From Lentzea sp033794685 (lineage in GTDB: Bacteria; Actinomycetota; Actinomycetes; Mycobacteriales; Pseudonocardiaceae): a stretch of DNA of 64,000 bases. Each line of letters begins with the position of its first letter. The first letter of the stretch is position 1. Positions 32,769-41,281 of the stretch are shown in pieces. The DNA lies in NCBI GenBank assembly GCA_033794685.1, contig JARAYZ010000003.1; one strand, written 5' to 3'. Below the pieces are notes generated by a model. The model ran no database searches and had not been told where the DNA came from. It saw only the letters and a list, made by a program, of their open reading frames with translations. A program made the position numbers and the translations under genes.

Positions 32769-33755
32769 ATGAAGGGCCTGCTGCTGAGGTTGTCCGGGCT
32801 GGACGCCGACGCCGAGAGCGCGGTGAGGGTGATCGGGTTCTTCGATCGCCTGATCACCGAGCGCGCGGGCCTGGACGCGTTGGTGCGCAGCACGTCCGAA
32901 CTCGCCGGGTGCCCAGTTGGCCTGCACGCGCCGGGCCAGGGCCTCTCGCTGCGGGCCGAGGCCGGAGGCGCGGTCACGGCGGCTCCGGTGCCCGCGAAGG
33001 CCTCGGTGCGCGCACTCGAAGCCGGTGTGCAGGTCTGGGTCGCCCGGCCGGGCACACCGGCGCCGCTCGACGACATGCTGCTGGAACGGTTCGCGATCGC
33101 CGCCGCCGTGCTGCTCGAGCACTCCAGCGTGCCGCTGCCGGAGCTGGGTGATCCCGCGCTGGTCGAGCTGGTGCTGTCGGACAGTGTTGGCACGGCGGAA
33201 CGTTCGCGCGCCCTGCACCTGCTGGGCATCGGTGCCACCTCCCCGTTGCGAGTGCTGGCGGCGACCGGCGAGGTGCCCGGCCGTTCGGCGCTGATCGGTG
33301 ACGTGCGGGCGGTCTTGAGCGTGGAGGTCCCGCAGACCGACGGGCGGTTCGGCGTCGGTCCGCTGCTGCCCGCGATCGACGCGGCGAAGTCCTGGCACGC
33401 CGCGCGCACGGCGTTGAAGTACACATCGGACGGTGAACCGGTGGTGTGGTGGGAGAAGCTCGGCGGCCTCGCGTTGCTCGCCGAGCAACTCGACCCGGCG
33501 GACATCGCGGCGCTGCCGGACGTGCGGGCCCTCGACGTGCTGGCCGCCGAACCCGGGATGATCACGATGCTCGACGCGCTGTGCACGACGGGGTCGGTCC
33601 GCAAGGCGGCCGCGGTGCTGCACCGCCACCACAGCACGATGACCGCCCGGCTGGCCCGGGCGGAGACGGCGCTCGGGTTCGAGCTGGACTCGGCCTCCGG
33701 GCGGTTCCGGCTGCACCTCGCGTTGATGATGAGGCGGCTAACCTCAGGCGCATGA
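32769..33755 (+). CDS. PucR/CdaR-type regulator
   Basis: A 328-residue regulator. The first two-thirds look like a sensor region without a clear family match. The C-terminal 70 residues contain MITMLDALCTTGSVRKAAAVLHRHHSTMTARLARAETALGF, the HTH_30 helix-turn-helix of PucR/CdaR proteins. The start ATG at 32769 is chosen because the preceding frame has no good start with a ribosome site. It overlaps the following GNAT gene by ATGA and is divergent from the esterase. The effector is unknown. Confidence 0.78.
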   Translation: MKGLLLRLSGLDADAESAVRVIGFFDRLITERAGLDALVRSTSELAGCPVGLHAPGQGLSLRAEAGGAVTAAPVPAKASVRALEAGVQVWVARPGTPAPLDDMLLERFAIAAAVLLEHSSVPLPELGDPALVELVLSDSVGTAERSRALHLLGIGATSPLRVLAATGEVPGRSALIGDVRAVLSVEVPQTDGRFGVGPLLPAIDAAKSWHAARTALKYTSDGEPVVWWEKLGGLALLAEQLDPADIAALPDVRALDVLAAEPGMITMLDALCTTGSVRKAAAVLHRHHSTMTARLARAETALGFELDSASGRFRLHLALMMRRLTSGA

Positions 33756-34540
33756 TCGACTTGACGGAAGAGTCCGTGGAGCAGCTGGTCGTCGGCTGGC
33801 GTGCGATGGTGCTGGACCGGAACCCGGACGCCGACGTGCGCGACCTCCCCGGCATCGCGGTGCGGTGGGCGGACTGCCGCTTCCCGTTCTGGAACTGCGT
33901 CACGCTCACCGAACCCGGCATCGGCGCCGACCTGCTCGCCCAGCGCTTCGCCGAGGCCGCGGACGTCCTGCGCGCCAAGGAGAACTTCGGCTTCCTGTGG
34001 GTGTTCGAGGACCTGGCGAAGGGCGCCGACCTCGACGCGCTGGCGGCGCGTGCCGGGTTCGAGTTCGCCTTCCCCGGCACCGGGATGGCGGGCGACCTGC
34101 TGCCGATCCCCGCGCCGTCCCACGCCGAGCTGACGTTCGAGCGCGTGACCACCGACGAGCAGTTGCTGGCGTACGCGGACATCAACTCCCGCGCCTACGG
34201 GTTCGACCTGGAAGCTGGACGGGACGGCATCGCGGGCTCGGCGTTGTGGAAGAGCGGGGTGCACGCCTACCTGGGCCTGCGCGACGGTGTGCCGGTGACC
34301 TGTGCGGGGGCGGTCGAGATGGCCGGGCGGTTGTTCGTGGTGCTGGTCGCGACCGAGCCCGGGCACGAGCGTCGTGGGTATGGCGAGGCGGTGACGCGCA
34401 AGGCGTTGCACGAGGCGTGGCGGACCACCGGGATCACCCGCGCCACGCTGCACGCCACGGCGGCCGGAGCGCCGGTCTACCCGCGGATCGGGTTCGAGCC
34501 GGCCGCGCCGATGCGGTTCTACGCGCTCAAGAGCTCGTAG
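33752..34540 (+). CDS. GNAT-family N-acetyltransferase
   Basis: A 262-residue protein. The second half carries a GNAT fold with the acetyl-CoA loop EPGHERRGYGEAVTRKAL and the terminal strand VYPRIGFEPAA. The first half is a less conserved domain of similar size, as in two-domain GNAT proteins. The ATG overlaps the regulator stop, so the two are translationally coupled and probably functionally linked. The acyl acceptor is unknown. A strong hairpin follows the stop. Confidence 0.82.
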   Translation: MIDLTEESVEQLVVGWRAMVLDRNPDADVRDLPGIAVRWADCRFPFWNCVTLTEPGIGADLLAQRFAEAADVLRAKENFGFLWVFEDLAKGADLDALAARAGFEFAFPGTGMAGDLLPIPAPSHAELTFERVTTDEQLLAYADINSRAYGFDLEAGRDGIAGSALWKSGVHAYLGLRDGVPVTCAGAVEMAGRLFVVLVATEPGHERRGYGEAVTRKALHEAWRTTGITRATLHATAAGAPVYPRIGFEPAAPMRFYALKSS

Positions 34541-34547
34541 CGAACGT

Positions 34548-34581
34548 CCGGACCCCGTCCTGGCGCCTGGGCGGGGTCCGG
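34548..34581. terminator. Bidirectional terminator
   Basis: CCGGACCCCG (34548-34557) pairs perfectly with CGGGGTCCGG (34572-34581). It lies between the convergent GNAT gene and the small gene at 34586. Confidence 0.8.
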
Positions 34582-34585
34582 CGAC

Positions 34586-34945
34586 TCATCCGTTTCGCCG
34601 GACCGCGGGATGGATCTTCAGGTGCAGCTTTCGCTGCTCGTCCCGGTGCTCGTCGAGGCGTTCCGGCTCGACCATCAGCACTTCGCCGATCCGCGTGTCC
34701 GGCCAGCCCTTGGACCGCGCCGCGTCGATGAACGACGCCTCCGACTGCGCTGCCGCGATCCGCGCGTTGAAGATCGCGTGAAGCCAGATCTCCATCACCT
34801 CGTCCGGCGGCACCGCCCCCCGTTGCGCGGCGAGGTTCAGCCCGACCAGCTGGTTCGGCTCGAGCAGCACCGCGCCCTCGTCGCCGAACTCGTCCAAGAA
34901 CCATGCGTCGACCCGTGCGCTTCGGTCAGCCCCCATGGCTCTCAT
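34586..34945 (-). CDS. Small unknown soluble protein
   Basis: I do not recognise this 119-residue protein. It is mostly charged and helical (DEVMEIWLHAIFNARIAAAQSEASF, RLDEHRDEQRKLHLKIH), with no signal peptide or membrane segment. The ATG at 34945 is used; MGADRS three codons later is an alternative. Codon usage is like that of its neighbours. It lies between a terminator and the TetR gene, with no obvious partner. Confidence 0.6.
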   Translation of the reverse strand: MRAMGADRSARVDAWFLDEFGDEGAVLLEPNQLVGLNLAAQRGAVPPDEVMEIWLHAIFNARIAAAQSEASFIDAARSKGWPDTRIGEVLMVEPERLDEHRDEQRKLHLKIHPAVRRNG

Positions 34946-34978
34946 GGTGGCGCACCTGACGACCGGTGCGCCACCGCA

Positions 34979-35629
34979 CTAGGCCGACACGGGCGCTGCC
35001 CACAGACCGACGAGCGCGTCCACCAGGCCCGTCGCGGCGTCCGGCCAGCTCGCGCGCGGGGTCGGGGTGCCGTCGGCGAGAGCGCGCTCACGTTCGGCGA
35101 TCATGTGCACGAGCAGCTGGCGGGCCATGTCGTGACGTTCGGCCCGCACGTCGGCGGGCAGGTCGGCGAGGCAGGCGTTCAGGCCCGCCAGGATGCGCAT
35201 CTGCGACGGTGACGAGCGCGTCTCCTCGACGAGGATCGGCCGCAGCGTCGGGTCGGTCATCACCTGGGCGCCGAACCGCGCGAACCAGGTGGGGCTGCCG
35301 ACCGCGTCCAGGTGCTCGGTGGCCGGGCGGACCAGGCAGTCGAGCCAGTCGCGCAGGCCGGGGGAGGGGCCGAGGCCCGCGACCATGCGCTGCCGGATCT
35401 CCTCGACGTGCGCCAGGTGCCTGCGCGCGATCGCCCGCACGAGGTCGGCCTTGGTGCCGAAGTGGTAGCCGACCGCGGTGTTGTTGCCCTGCCCGGCCGC
35501 CTCGCTGACCTGGCGGTTCGACACCGCCACCACCCCGTGCTCGGCGAAGAGCCGCTCGGCCGCCGTGAGGATCAGCTCGCGGGTGGCGTGCGCTCGCTCC
35601 GCCCTGGACCGGCAGTCCACCTTGTTCAT
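34979..35629 (-). CDS. TetR-family repressor of the adjacent MFS exporter
   Basis: A 216-residue regulator. The N-terminal HTH covers about 15-60 (ILTAAERLFAEHG, then NRQVSEAAGQGNNTAVGYHFGTKADLV). The C-terminal domain should bind the inducer. The ATG at 35629 has GGGAG six nt upstream; an in-frame ATG at 35650 with AAGGA upstream is equally possible. It is divergent from an MFS gene. The palindrome TAAGTCA-N6-TGACTTA at 35678-35697 lies between them and is its probable operator. Confidence 0.88.
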   Translation of the reverse strand: MNKVDCRSRAERAHATRELILTAAERLFAEHGVVAVSNRQVSEAAGQGNNTAVGYHFGTKADLVRAIARRHLAHVEEIRQRMVAGLGPSPGLRDWLDCLVRPATEHLDAVGSPTWFARFGAQVMTDPTLRPILVEETRSSPSQMRILAGLNACLADLPADVRAERHDMARQLLVHMIAERERALADGTPTPRASWPDAATGLVDALVGLWAAPVSA

Positions 35630-35677
35630 CGTCACTCCCGCTTCGGACATCTGGGACATCCTTGCACCGCCCGATCT

Positions 35678-35697
35678 TAAGTCAAGTGACTGACTTA
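35678..35697. promoter_or_regulatory. TetR operator between divergent tetR and MFS genes
   Basis: TAAGTCA-AGTGAC-TGACTTA has perfect 7-bp arms. It overlaps the TAGACT hexamer at 35696-35701, the likely -10 element of the MFS gene, so binding would block that promoter. Confidence 0.75.
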
Positions 35698-35707
35698 GAC
35701 TCGTCCC

Positions 35708-37078
35708 GTGCTCCTCGAAGAAACGCGTCCGGTGGCGCGCCCGAACGTCGTCGTGGCCGTGCTCGCGATGGGCGGCATCGTCGTCTCGCTGATGCAGACC
35801 CTCGTGATCCCGCTCCTGCCGAGGTTTCCGCAGCTCCTGGGCTCGTCGCCGGGCGACACCACCTGGGTCATCACCTCCACGCTGCTCGCCAGCGCGGTCG
35901 CGACACCCGTCATCGGCCGGCTCGGCGACATGTACGGCAAGCGCCGCATGCTCCTGATCAGCCTGGTCATGGTGGTCGTGGGCTCGGTGATCGCGGCGCT
36001 GAGCTACTCGCTGGTGCCGCTGATCATCGGGCGAGTCGTGCAGGGGATGGCCGTCGGCGTGATCCCGCTCGGCATCAGCATCATGCGCGACGAACTGCCG
36101 CGCGAACGGCTGGCCGGGGCGACCGCGCTGATGAGCGCCTCGCTCGGTGTCGGTGGCGCGCTCGGTCTGCCCGCGGCGGCGATCCTGGTCGAGCAGAGCG
36201 ACTGGCACATGCTGTTCTGGACGTCGGCGGGAGCGGGCCTCCTGGCGCTCGCGGCGGTGCTCGTCTGGGTGCCGGAGTCGCCGATTCGCAGCGGTGGCCG
36301 CTTCGACTTCCCCGGCGCGCTCGGGCTCTCGGTCGCCCTGATCTGCCTGCTGCTCGGCGTGTCCAAGGCGTCGGCGTGGAGCGGTAGCGCCGTCACGGGC
36401 CTGTTCGTCGTCTCCGCCGCCGTGCTGGGCCTGTGGGGCTGGTGGGAGCTGAGGTCGCCGCAGCCGTTGGTCGACCTGCGCACCACGGCCCGGCGCCAGG
36501 TGCTGCTGACCAACATCGCGTCGGTGTCGTTCGCGTTCGCCCTGTTCGCGCAGTCGCTGGTGCTGCCGCAGGTCCTGCAACTCCCGGTCGCCACCGGTCA
36601 CGGCCTCGGGCAGTCACTGCTCGTCACAGGCCTGGTGCTGGTGCCGTCCGGTCTGGTCATGATGGCGACGGCGCCGGTGTCCGCGCGCATCTCGAACGCG
36701 CGAGGCCCTCGCGTCACGCTGATCCTGGGCGCCCTGGTGGTCGCTTTCGGTTACGGGGCAGGGGTTTTCATGCTGACCGAGATCTGGCAGCTGGTCGTCG
36801 TCTCGGCCGTGATCGGCGCCGGCATCGGCCTGGGTTACGGCGCGATGCCCGCCCTGATCATGGGCGCCGTGCCGTCGTCGGAGACGGCCGCGGCCAACAG
36901 CCTCAACACCCTGATGCGCGCGATCGGCACGTCGGTGTCGAGCGCGGTGGCGGGCGTGCTGCTCGTGCAGGTGGCGGCGCCGTTCAGCTTCCAGCTCATC
37001 ATGGGCCTGGGCGCCGCGACCGCGCTGCTCGCAGTCGTGGTCGCGGCGTTCATCCCCTCGGCACGTCAGGTCAGCTGA
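35708..37078 (+). CDS. MFS drug exporter (DHA2-like, 14-TM type)
   Basis: A 456-residue membrane transporter probably exporting a drug or metabolite by proton antiport. Motif A is seen in GRLGDMYGKRRM after the second membrane segment, and GRVVQGMAVG resembles motif B; many hydrophobic segments follow. The GTG at 35708 lies six nt after TAGACT and has no ribosome site, so the mRNA is probably leaderless. A TetR gene and operator sit immediately upstream. The stop overlaps the convergent hydrolase gene by 8 nt. Confidence 0.88.
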   Translation: MLLEETRPVARPNVVVAVLAMGGIVVSLMQTLVIPLLPRFPQLLGSSPGDTTWVITSTLLASAVATPVIGRLGDMYGKRRMLLISLVMVVVGSVIAALSYSLVPLIIGRVVQGMAVGVIPLGISIMRDELPRERLAGATALMSASLGVGGALGLPAAAILVEQSDWHMLFWTSAGAGLLALAAVLVWVPESPIRSGGRFDFPGALGLSVALICLLLGVSKASAWSGSAVTGLFVVSAAVLGLWGWWELRSPQPLVDLRTTARRQVLLTNIASVSFAFALFAQSLVLPQVLQLPVATGHGLGQSLLVTGLVLVPSGLVMMATAPVSARISNARGPRVTLILGALVVAFGYGAGVFMLTEIWQLVVVSAVIGAGIGLGYGAMPALIMGAVPSSETAAANSLNTLMRAIGTSVSSAVAGVLLVQVAAPFSFQLIMGLGAATALLAVVVAAFIPSARQVS

Positions 37079-38018
37079 AGAACCGCGTGATCTCGCCGGC
37101 GACGAAGTCCGGCTGCTCCTCGGCGAGCCAGTGGCCGGACCCGTCGACCCGCACGACCTCGAACTGGTGCGCGACGTTCGGCAGCGCGCCCAGGAACTGG
37201 TCGTAGGACGAGATAGAGGCGAGGCCCAGCACCGGCGCCGCCAGCTTGGCGTAGGTCTTGCCGTCCGCGATGTCCTGGTGGAACGCCTGGTACCAGCCGT
37301 TGCTCGCGCGGATGGCGTCCGGCGAGTTGTAGTTCTGCGCGTAGATCCGCCGCGACCGCTCGTCGATGGCGGACGGCGTGAACGCGGTGTTGGCGAACAG
37401 CCAGTCGATCAGGTAGCGGAACCGGCCGGCCAGCAGTTGCTCGGGCAGGCCCATGACCTGGTTGAACGCGAACCACCACACGCTGAATCCGCCCGGCGGC
37501 GGCAGCAGCGGGATCTGGTAGAAGCTCTCGTCGGGGTGCAGCACGTCCATGAACGCGACCTTCTTCGTCGCGTCCGGGAAGTTGGCCGCGAAGGAGAACG
37601 CGACCATGCTGCCCAGGTCGTGCCCGACGACGTTGACCTTGCTGTACCCGAGCTTCTCGACGAGCGCGTGCAGGTCGGTCGCCATCGTCTTCTTGTCGTA
37701 CCCGCCCGCGGGCTTGTCCGACCCGCCCTGCCCGCGCATGTCGACCGCGATCACCCGGAACCGCGTGGCGAGCGCGGGCAGGATCTTGTTGTACAGCCAC
37801 CAGGTCTGCGGCCACCCGGCCAGCAGGACGAGCGGTTCGCCCCGTCCGCCGGTGACGTAGTGCAGGCGCACCCCGTTGACCTGCGCGTAGTTGTGCTTGA
37901 AGCCGGGGAGGTTCGGCTCCGGCGCCGTCCTCTCCGCGTCGGCACCGGCGGTCCCGGTGCTCGCGGCGAGCGCGGCGCCCGCACCCAGCGCGAACATCTC
38001 GCGCCTGTTCAGTTCCAT
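37071..38018 (-). CDS. Tat-exported alpha/beta hydrolase (epoxide hydrolase-like)
   Basis: A 315-residue hydrolase. The N terminus NRREMFALGAGAALAAS is a twin-arginine signal, so it is probably exported folded. The hydrolase core has the HGxP-like region LLAGWPQTW, nucleophile Asp in VVGHDLGSMVA and the terminal His in GSGHWLAEE. Asp as nucleophile (GHDLG) indicates an epoxide hydrolase or dehalogenase rather than an esterase. GGGGA precedes the ATG at 38018; longer in-frame starts would lose the signal. The 3' end overlaps the MFS gene by 8 nt. Confidence 0.87.
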   Translation of the reverse strand: MELNRREMFALGAGAALAASTGTAGADAERTAPEPNLPGFKHNYAQVNGVRLHYVTGGRGEPLVLLAGWPQTWWLYNKILPALATRFRVIAVDMRGQGGSDKPAGGYDKKTMATDLHALVEKLGYSKVNVVGHDLGSMVAFSFAANFPDATKKVAFMDVLHPDESFYQIPLLPPPGGFSVWWFAFNQVMGLPEQLLAGRFRYLIDWLFANTAFTPSAIDERSRRIYAQNYNSPDAIRASNGWYQAFHQDIADGKTYAKLAAPVLGLASISSYDQFLGALPNVAHQFEVVRVDGSGHWLAEEQPDFVAGEITRFFS

Positions 38019-38086
38019 CGTCCCCTGCCCCCTCGGTTTGCTCGGCGCGGACATCCGAACAAGCGGGGCTCGAGCCTGGCTGGAGA

Positions 38087-38560
38087 TCAGGGAACGAGGT
38101 GGTAGGCGACCGTCGGCCAGACCTCGCCCTTGATCTCGCGGTCCTCGTCGCGGGCGGGGTCGCGGACGAACCCGGCCCGTTCCGCGACCTTGCGCGAGCC
38201 GGCGTTGTCGCGGTGCGTCCACAGCCTCAGCTCGGTCACCGTGCGGTGCGCGAGGATCCACGCGACGAACTCGGTGAGCGCCTTCGAGGCGAGCCCTCGG
38301 CCGCGGGCTTCGGCGGCGACGAGGTAGGACACGTGGCCGACGCCGTCCGCGAGGTCGACGGCGACGTTGCCGCAGCGCTCACCCGCGTCCTCGATGCAGA
38401 ACGAGGCGGTGCCGGGGTTGCCGGGCAGCGCCTCGATCGCGGCGGCGACCTGCTCGGCGGTGATCGTGGGCGGGTCGGTCGTGTAGCGCTGCACCTCCGG
38501 GTCCCTGGTGGTCTCCGCGTACCAGGACGCGTCCTCGGTGGTCCACTCGCGCAACCTCAC
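38087..38560 (-). CDS. GNAT-family acetyltransferase (RimJ/RimL type)
   Basis: A 157-residue acetyltransferase. It begins MRLREWTTEDA and has the acetyl-CoA loop AAEARGRGLASKAL and the motif NAGSRKVAERAGF typical of RimJ/RimL-like enzymes acting on protein N termini or small amines. The GTG start overlaps the NAD kinase stop (GTGA), so the two are coupled. The substrate is unknown. Confidence 0.87.
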   Translation of the reverse strand: MRLREWTTEDASWYAETTRDPEVQRYTTDPPTITAEQVAAAIEALPGNPGTASFCIEDAGERCGNVAVDLADGVGHVSYLVAAEARGRGLASKALTEFVAWILAHRTVTELRLWTHRDNAGSRKVAERAGFVRDPARDEDREIKGEVWPTVAYHLVP

Positions 38561-39408
38561 CCCAGCTCCGCCGAGTCCGTGAGCCGCAGCTTGCGCCGCG
38601 CCCGCTGGTAGAACGTCGTCATCCCGAGCCGCACGACCCTGGCGGCCGCGGCCCGCCCCCGCAACGACACCCGCTGACCGGGCTCGACGTACCCGGCGAC
38701 CATGCCGTCCACCTCGACGGCCAGGCGGCCGCTCGACGGGAGCAGGTCGAGTTCCACCTCGTCGTTCACCGACAGCACCACGCCCCGGTTGTAGGCGGAG
38801 TGCGGTGAGGCCGGGGTGACCAGCAGCGCTTCGACGGACGGGCTGGTGATCGGGCCGCCCGCCGAGAAGCTGTACGCGGTGGAGCCGGTCGGGGTGGCGA
38901 CGATGACGGCGTCGGCGGCGTAGCTGACGAACGGCTGGCCCGCCACGTGGACGGCGACCCGCGCGCTGCCCTCGCCGGGGATGCGGACCACGGCGATGTC
39001 GTTGAAGGCCGTGACCCTCTGGCCGGGGAACTCCGCGTCGATGGCCAGGCGGGGTTCGACGGTGAAGTCGTGCGCGTCGATGGCACTCAGGGCCGCGGGC
39101 AGGTCCGGGACGTCGACCTCGGCCAGGAAGCCGAGTTTGCCCAGGTTGACGCCCAGGACCGGGGCCTTCTCGCCGTCGGCCAGGCGCATGGCGCGCAGCA
39201 TCGTGCCGTCGCCGCCGAGGCTCACGACCAGGTCGGCCCGGCGGCCCAGTTCCTCCGCGGTGACCGGGGTGGCCTCGCAGCGCAGGCGCTGGATCTCGTC
39301 GGAGATGCCGAGGATCTCGACACCGCGGTTGGTCGCCCAGCCGAGGACCGCCTCGACGGCGGCGGCGGAGTCTCGTTGCGGGTGCAGCACCAGGCCGGCG
39401 GCGTGCAC
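38557..39408 (-). CDS. nadK: NAD kinase
   Basis: A 283-residue enzyme that phosphorylates NAD to NADP. The diagnostic GGDGTML loop is at about 65-71, followed by LGVNLGKLGFLAEV, the FNDIAV motif (Glu-to-Asp variant of NE), and TPTGSTAYSFSAGGP. Length is normal. The GTG start at 39408 has GAGGA nine nt upstream. It is divergent from the vanX-like gene. Actinomycetes often carry two NAD kinases; whether this is the housekeeping copy is not clear. Confidence 0.93.
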   Translation of the reverse strand: MHAAGLVLHPQRDSAAAVEAVLGWATNRGVEILGISDEIQRLRCEATPVTAEELGRRADLVVSLGGDGTMLRAMRLADGEKAPVLGVNLGKLGFLAEVDVPDLPAALSAIDAHDFTVEPRLAIDAEFPGQRVTAFNDIAVVRIPGEGSARVAVHVAGQPFVSYAADAVIVATPTGSTAYSFSAGGPITSPSVEALLVTPASPHSAYNRGVVLSVNDEVELDLLPSSGRLAVEVDGMVAGYVEPGQRVSLRGRAAAARVVRLGMTTFYQRARRKLRLTDSAELG

Positions 39409-39475
39409 GTCAGGTCGTCCTCTGTCGGGTCACCTCACCAGTCTGCCGAAATCCGGCGCGGTGTGCGGGTTCTCA

Positions 39476-39517
39476 GCCGTTCGGCCGATGTTCGGGGTCC
39501 CGAACCGGCCGAACGGC
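39476..39517. promoter_or_regulatory. Strong inverted repeat upstream of the vanX-like operon
   Basis: GCCGTTCGGCCG...GTTCGGG pairs with CCCGAAC...CGGCCGAACGGC, giving 12 and 7 base pairs with a 2-nt bulge and almost no loop. It lies in the 167-nt space between the divergent nadK and vanX-like genes. It could be a regulator-binding site or a cruciform; a terminator is unlikely between divergent starts. Confidence 0.5.
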
Positions 39518-39575
39518 GGCGGGGCGTGGCCTGGAGGAGGAGTCCGGAGTGGACGCGGCTTCCTAGGTTGGCTGC

Positions 39576-40193
39576 ATGACCATCCTGCTAGCCGATCCGA
39601 TCGTGCGCGCCGTTCGCGTGCTCGACAACGGGGATCCTTTGGTGCCATTGGATTACGCGCCCGGAGTGCTGGTGCGGGAAGGGCTCGCGCGGCGGCTCGA
39701 CGTGGCTCGCGCGCTGCTTCCGTCCGGTGTGGACCTGCGGGTGGTCGAGGGGCACCGCAGCGTCGCCGACCAGAGTGCGATCATCGAGCGGTACACGGCC
39801 GAACTGGCGGCGCTCCACCCCGTGGCCGACGCCGTCGAGCTCAGCCGGTTGTCGAGCCGGTTCGTGGCTCCGCTGGCCGTGGCTCCGCACGTCGCGGGCG
39901 CCGCCGTGGACCTGACGCTGGTCACGACGTCGGGTGCGGAGCTGTGGATGGGCACGGCGATCGACGCCACGCCCGAGGAGAGCGACGGCACGTGCTTCTT
40001 CGGCGCGCCGGTCGACGCCGAGGCCCGCCACAACCGAACAGTGCTGGCCGACGCCCTCGGGAGCGCCGGCCTGATCAACTACCCGACCGAGTGGTGGCAC
40101 TGGTCCTACGGCGACCGCTACTGGGCGTTGCTCACCGGTGCCGACCACGCCGTCTACGGACCGGTGGAGGTGCCTGCGTGGGCGCGCTCGTGA
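39576..40193 (+). CDS. vanX: VanX-like D-Ala-D-Ala dipeptidase
   Basis: A 205-residue zinc dipeptidase of the VanX/DdpX family, cleaving D-Ala-D-Ala. Zinc ligands are His105 and Asp112 (APHVAGAAVD) and His175 (TEWWHW), the catalytic Glu is Glu172 and Arg61 (EGHRS) matches the transition-state Arg. The spacings are those of VanX. It lacks a signal peptide. It opens an overlapping operon with a racemase-fold protein, D-Ala-D-X ligase and acyltransferase, which suggests peptidoglycan-precursor remodelling, possibly glycopeptide resistance. A peptidoglycan-recycling role is the alternative. Confidence 0.87.
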   Translation: MTILLADPIVRAVRVLDNGDPLVPLDYAPGVLVREGLARRLDVARALLPSGVDLRVVEGHRSVADQSAIIERYTAELAALHPVADAVELSRLSSRFVAPLAVAPHVAGAAVDLTLVTTSGAELWMGTAIDATPEESDGTCFFGAPVDAEARHNRTVLADALGSAGLINYPTEWWHWSYGDRYWALLTGADHAVYGPVEVPAWARS

Positions 40194-41281
40194 CGAGTGT
40201 CCGCCAGGTCTCGGCGGCGCCCGGGCTCTCGGTGGACCTCTCGGCGGTGGCCGCCAACACGCGGCGGTTCGTCTCGTGGGCGCGGGGTGGCGTCATGGCG
40301 GTGGTGAAGGCGGACGGGTTCGGGCACGGCCTGGGGGACGTCGCGCGCACGGCCGTCGCGAGTGGAGCGACGTGGATCGGGGTCACGTCGCTGGCGGAGG
40401 GCGTCGCGGTGCGGGAGTCCGGTGTGGACGTTCCGGTGCTCAGCTGGCTCAACCCCGTCGACGTGGACGTGCGCACGGCCGTCCGGTACGGGATCGACCT
40501 GAGCGTGCCGAGCCTGGAGCACCTCGCGGCGCTGGACGCCGGGGTGCGGGTGCACCTGCAACTGGACACGGGGATGGCGCGGGACGGGGCCGCGCCGGAG
40601 TCGTGGCTGTCGCTGATGTCGGCGGCACGCCGTGCGGAACTGACCGGGAAGGTCTCGGTCGTCGGAGTGATGGGACATCTGCCTTGTGCCGACACGCCTG
40701 GAGCGAGTGAGCCCGGCAAGCGCGCGTTCGCCAGGGGAGTCGAGATGGCCCGCCAGGCCGGTCTCCGGCCCTCGGTGCGCCACCTCGCGGCGACGAGCGC
40801 CGCGCTGACCGACCCCGGCACCCACCTGGACGTCGTCCGGATCGGGGCCGGGCTGGTGGGGATCGACCCGTCCGGGACCACCCGGCTGCGCTCCGCTCTG
40901 CGGTTCACGGCGCCGGTGGTCCAGGTCCGGCGGGTCGCGGCGGGAACGGGGGTCGGGTACGGGCACGCGCACGTCACCGACCGGGAGACGACGCTGGCGC
41001 TGCTGCCGGTGGGTTATGCGGACGGCTTGCCGCGCAACGCTTCCCGCCACGCCGAGGTGTGGCTGGCGGGACGGCGCCGGCCGGTCGCCGGGGTGATCTC
41101 GATGGACCAGGTCGTGGTCGACGCCGGGGACGACGTGGTGGTACCGGGGGACGAGGCGGTGGTGTTCGGGCCGGGGGAGAACGGCGAGCCGACGGTGGGG
41201 GACTGGGCTCGGTGGGCGGGGACGATCCCGCACGAGATCGTGACGGGCATCGGTGCGAGGGTGCGGAGGAGCGTTCGATGA
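40178..41281 (+). CDS. PLP amino-acid racemase (alanine/serine racemase fold)
   Basis: A 367-residue cytoplasmic racemase of the Alr family. PLP Lys44 is in AVVKADGFGHG and the second catalytic Tyr in GVGYGHA. The residue equivalent to Tyr354 of Bacillus Alr is His352 (TIPHEIVTG), a position that is Asn in the serine racemase VanT, so substrate may not be alanine. The GTG start at 40178 has GGAGG seven nt upstream and overlaps vanX by 16 nt; GTG 40190 is an alternative. It overlaps the ligase by ATGA. It probably makes the D-amino acid used by that ligase. Confidence 0.88.
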   Translation: MGALVTSVRQVSAAPGLSVDLSAVAANTRRFVSWARGGVMAVVKADGFGHGLGDVARTAVASGATWIGVTSLAEGVAVRESGVDVPVLSWLNPVDVDVRTAVRYGIDLSVPSLEHLAALDAGVRVHLQLDTGMARDGAAPESWLSLMSAARRAELTGKVSVVGVMGHLPCADTPGASEPGKRAFARGVEMARQAGLRPSVRHLAATSAALTDPGTHLDVVRIGAGLVGIDPSGTTRLRSALRFTAPVVQVRRVAAGTGVGYGHAHVTDRETTLALLPVGYADGLPRNASRHAEVWLAGRRRPVAGVISMDQVVVDAGDDVVVPGDEAVVFGPGENGEPTVGDWARWAGTIPHEIVTGIGARVRRSVR

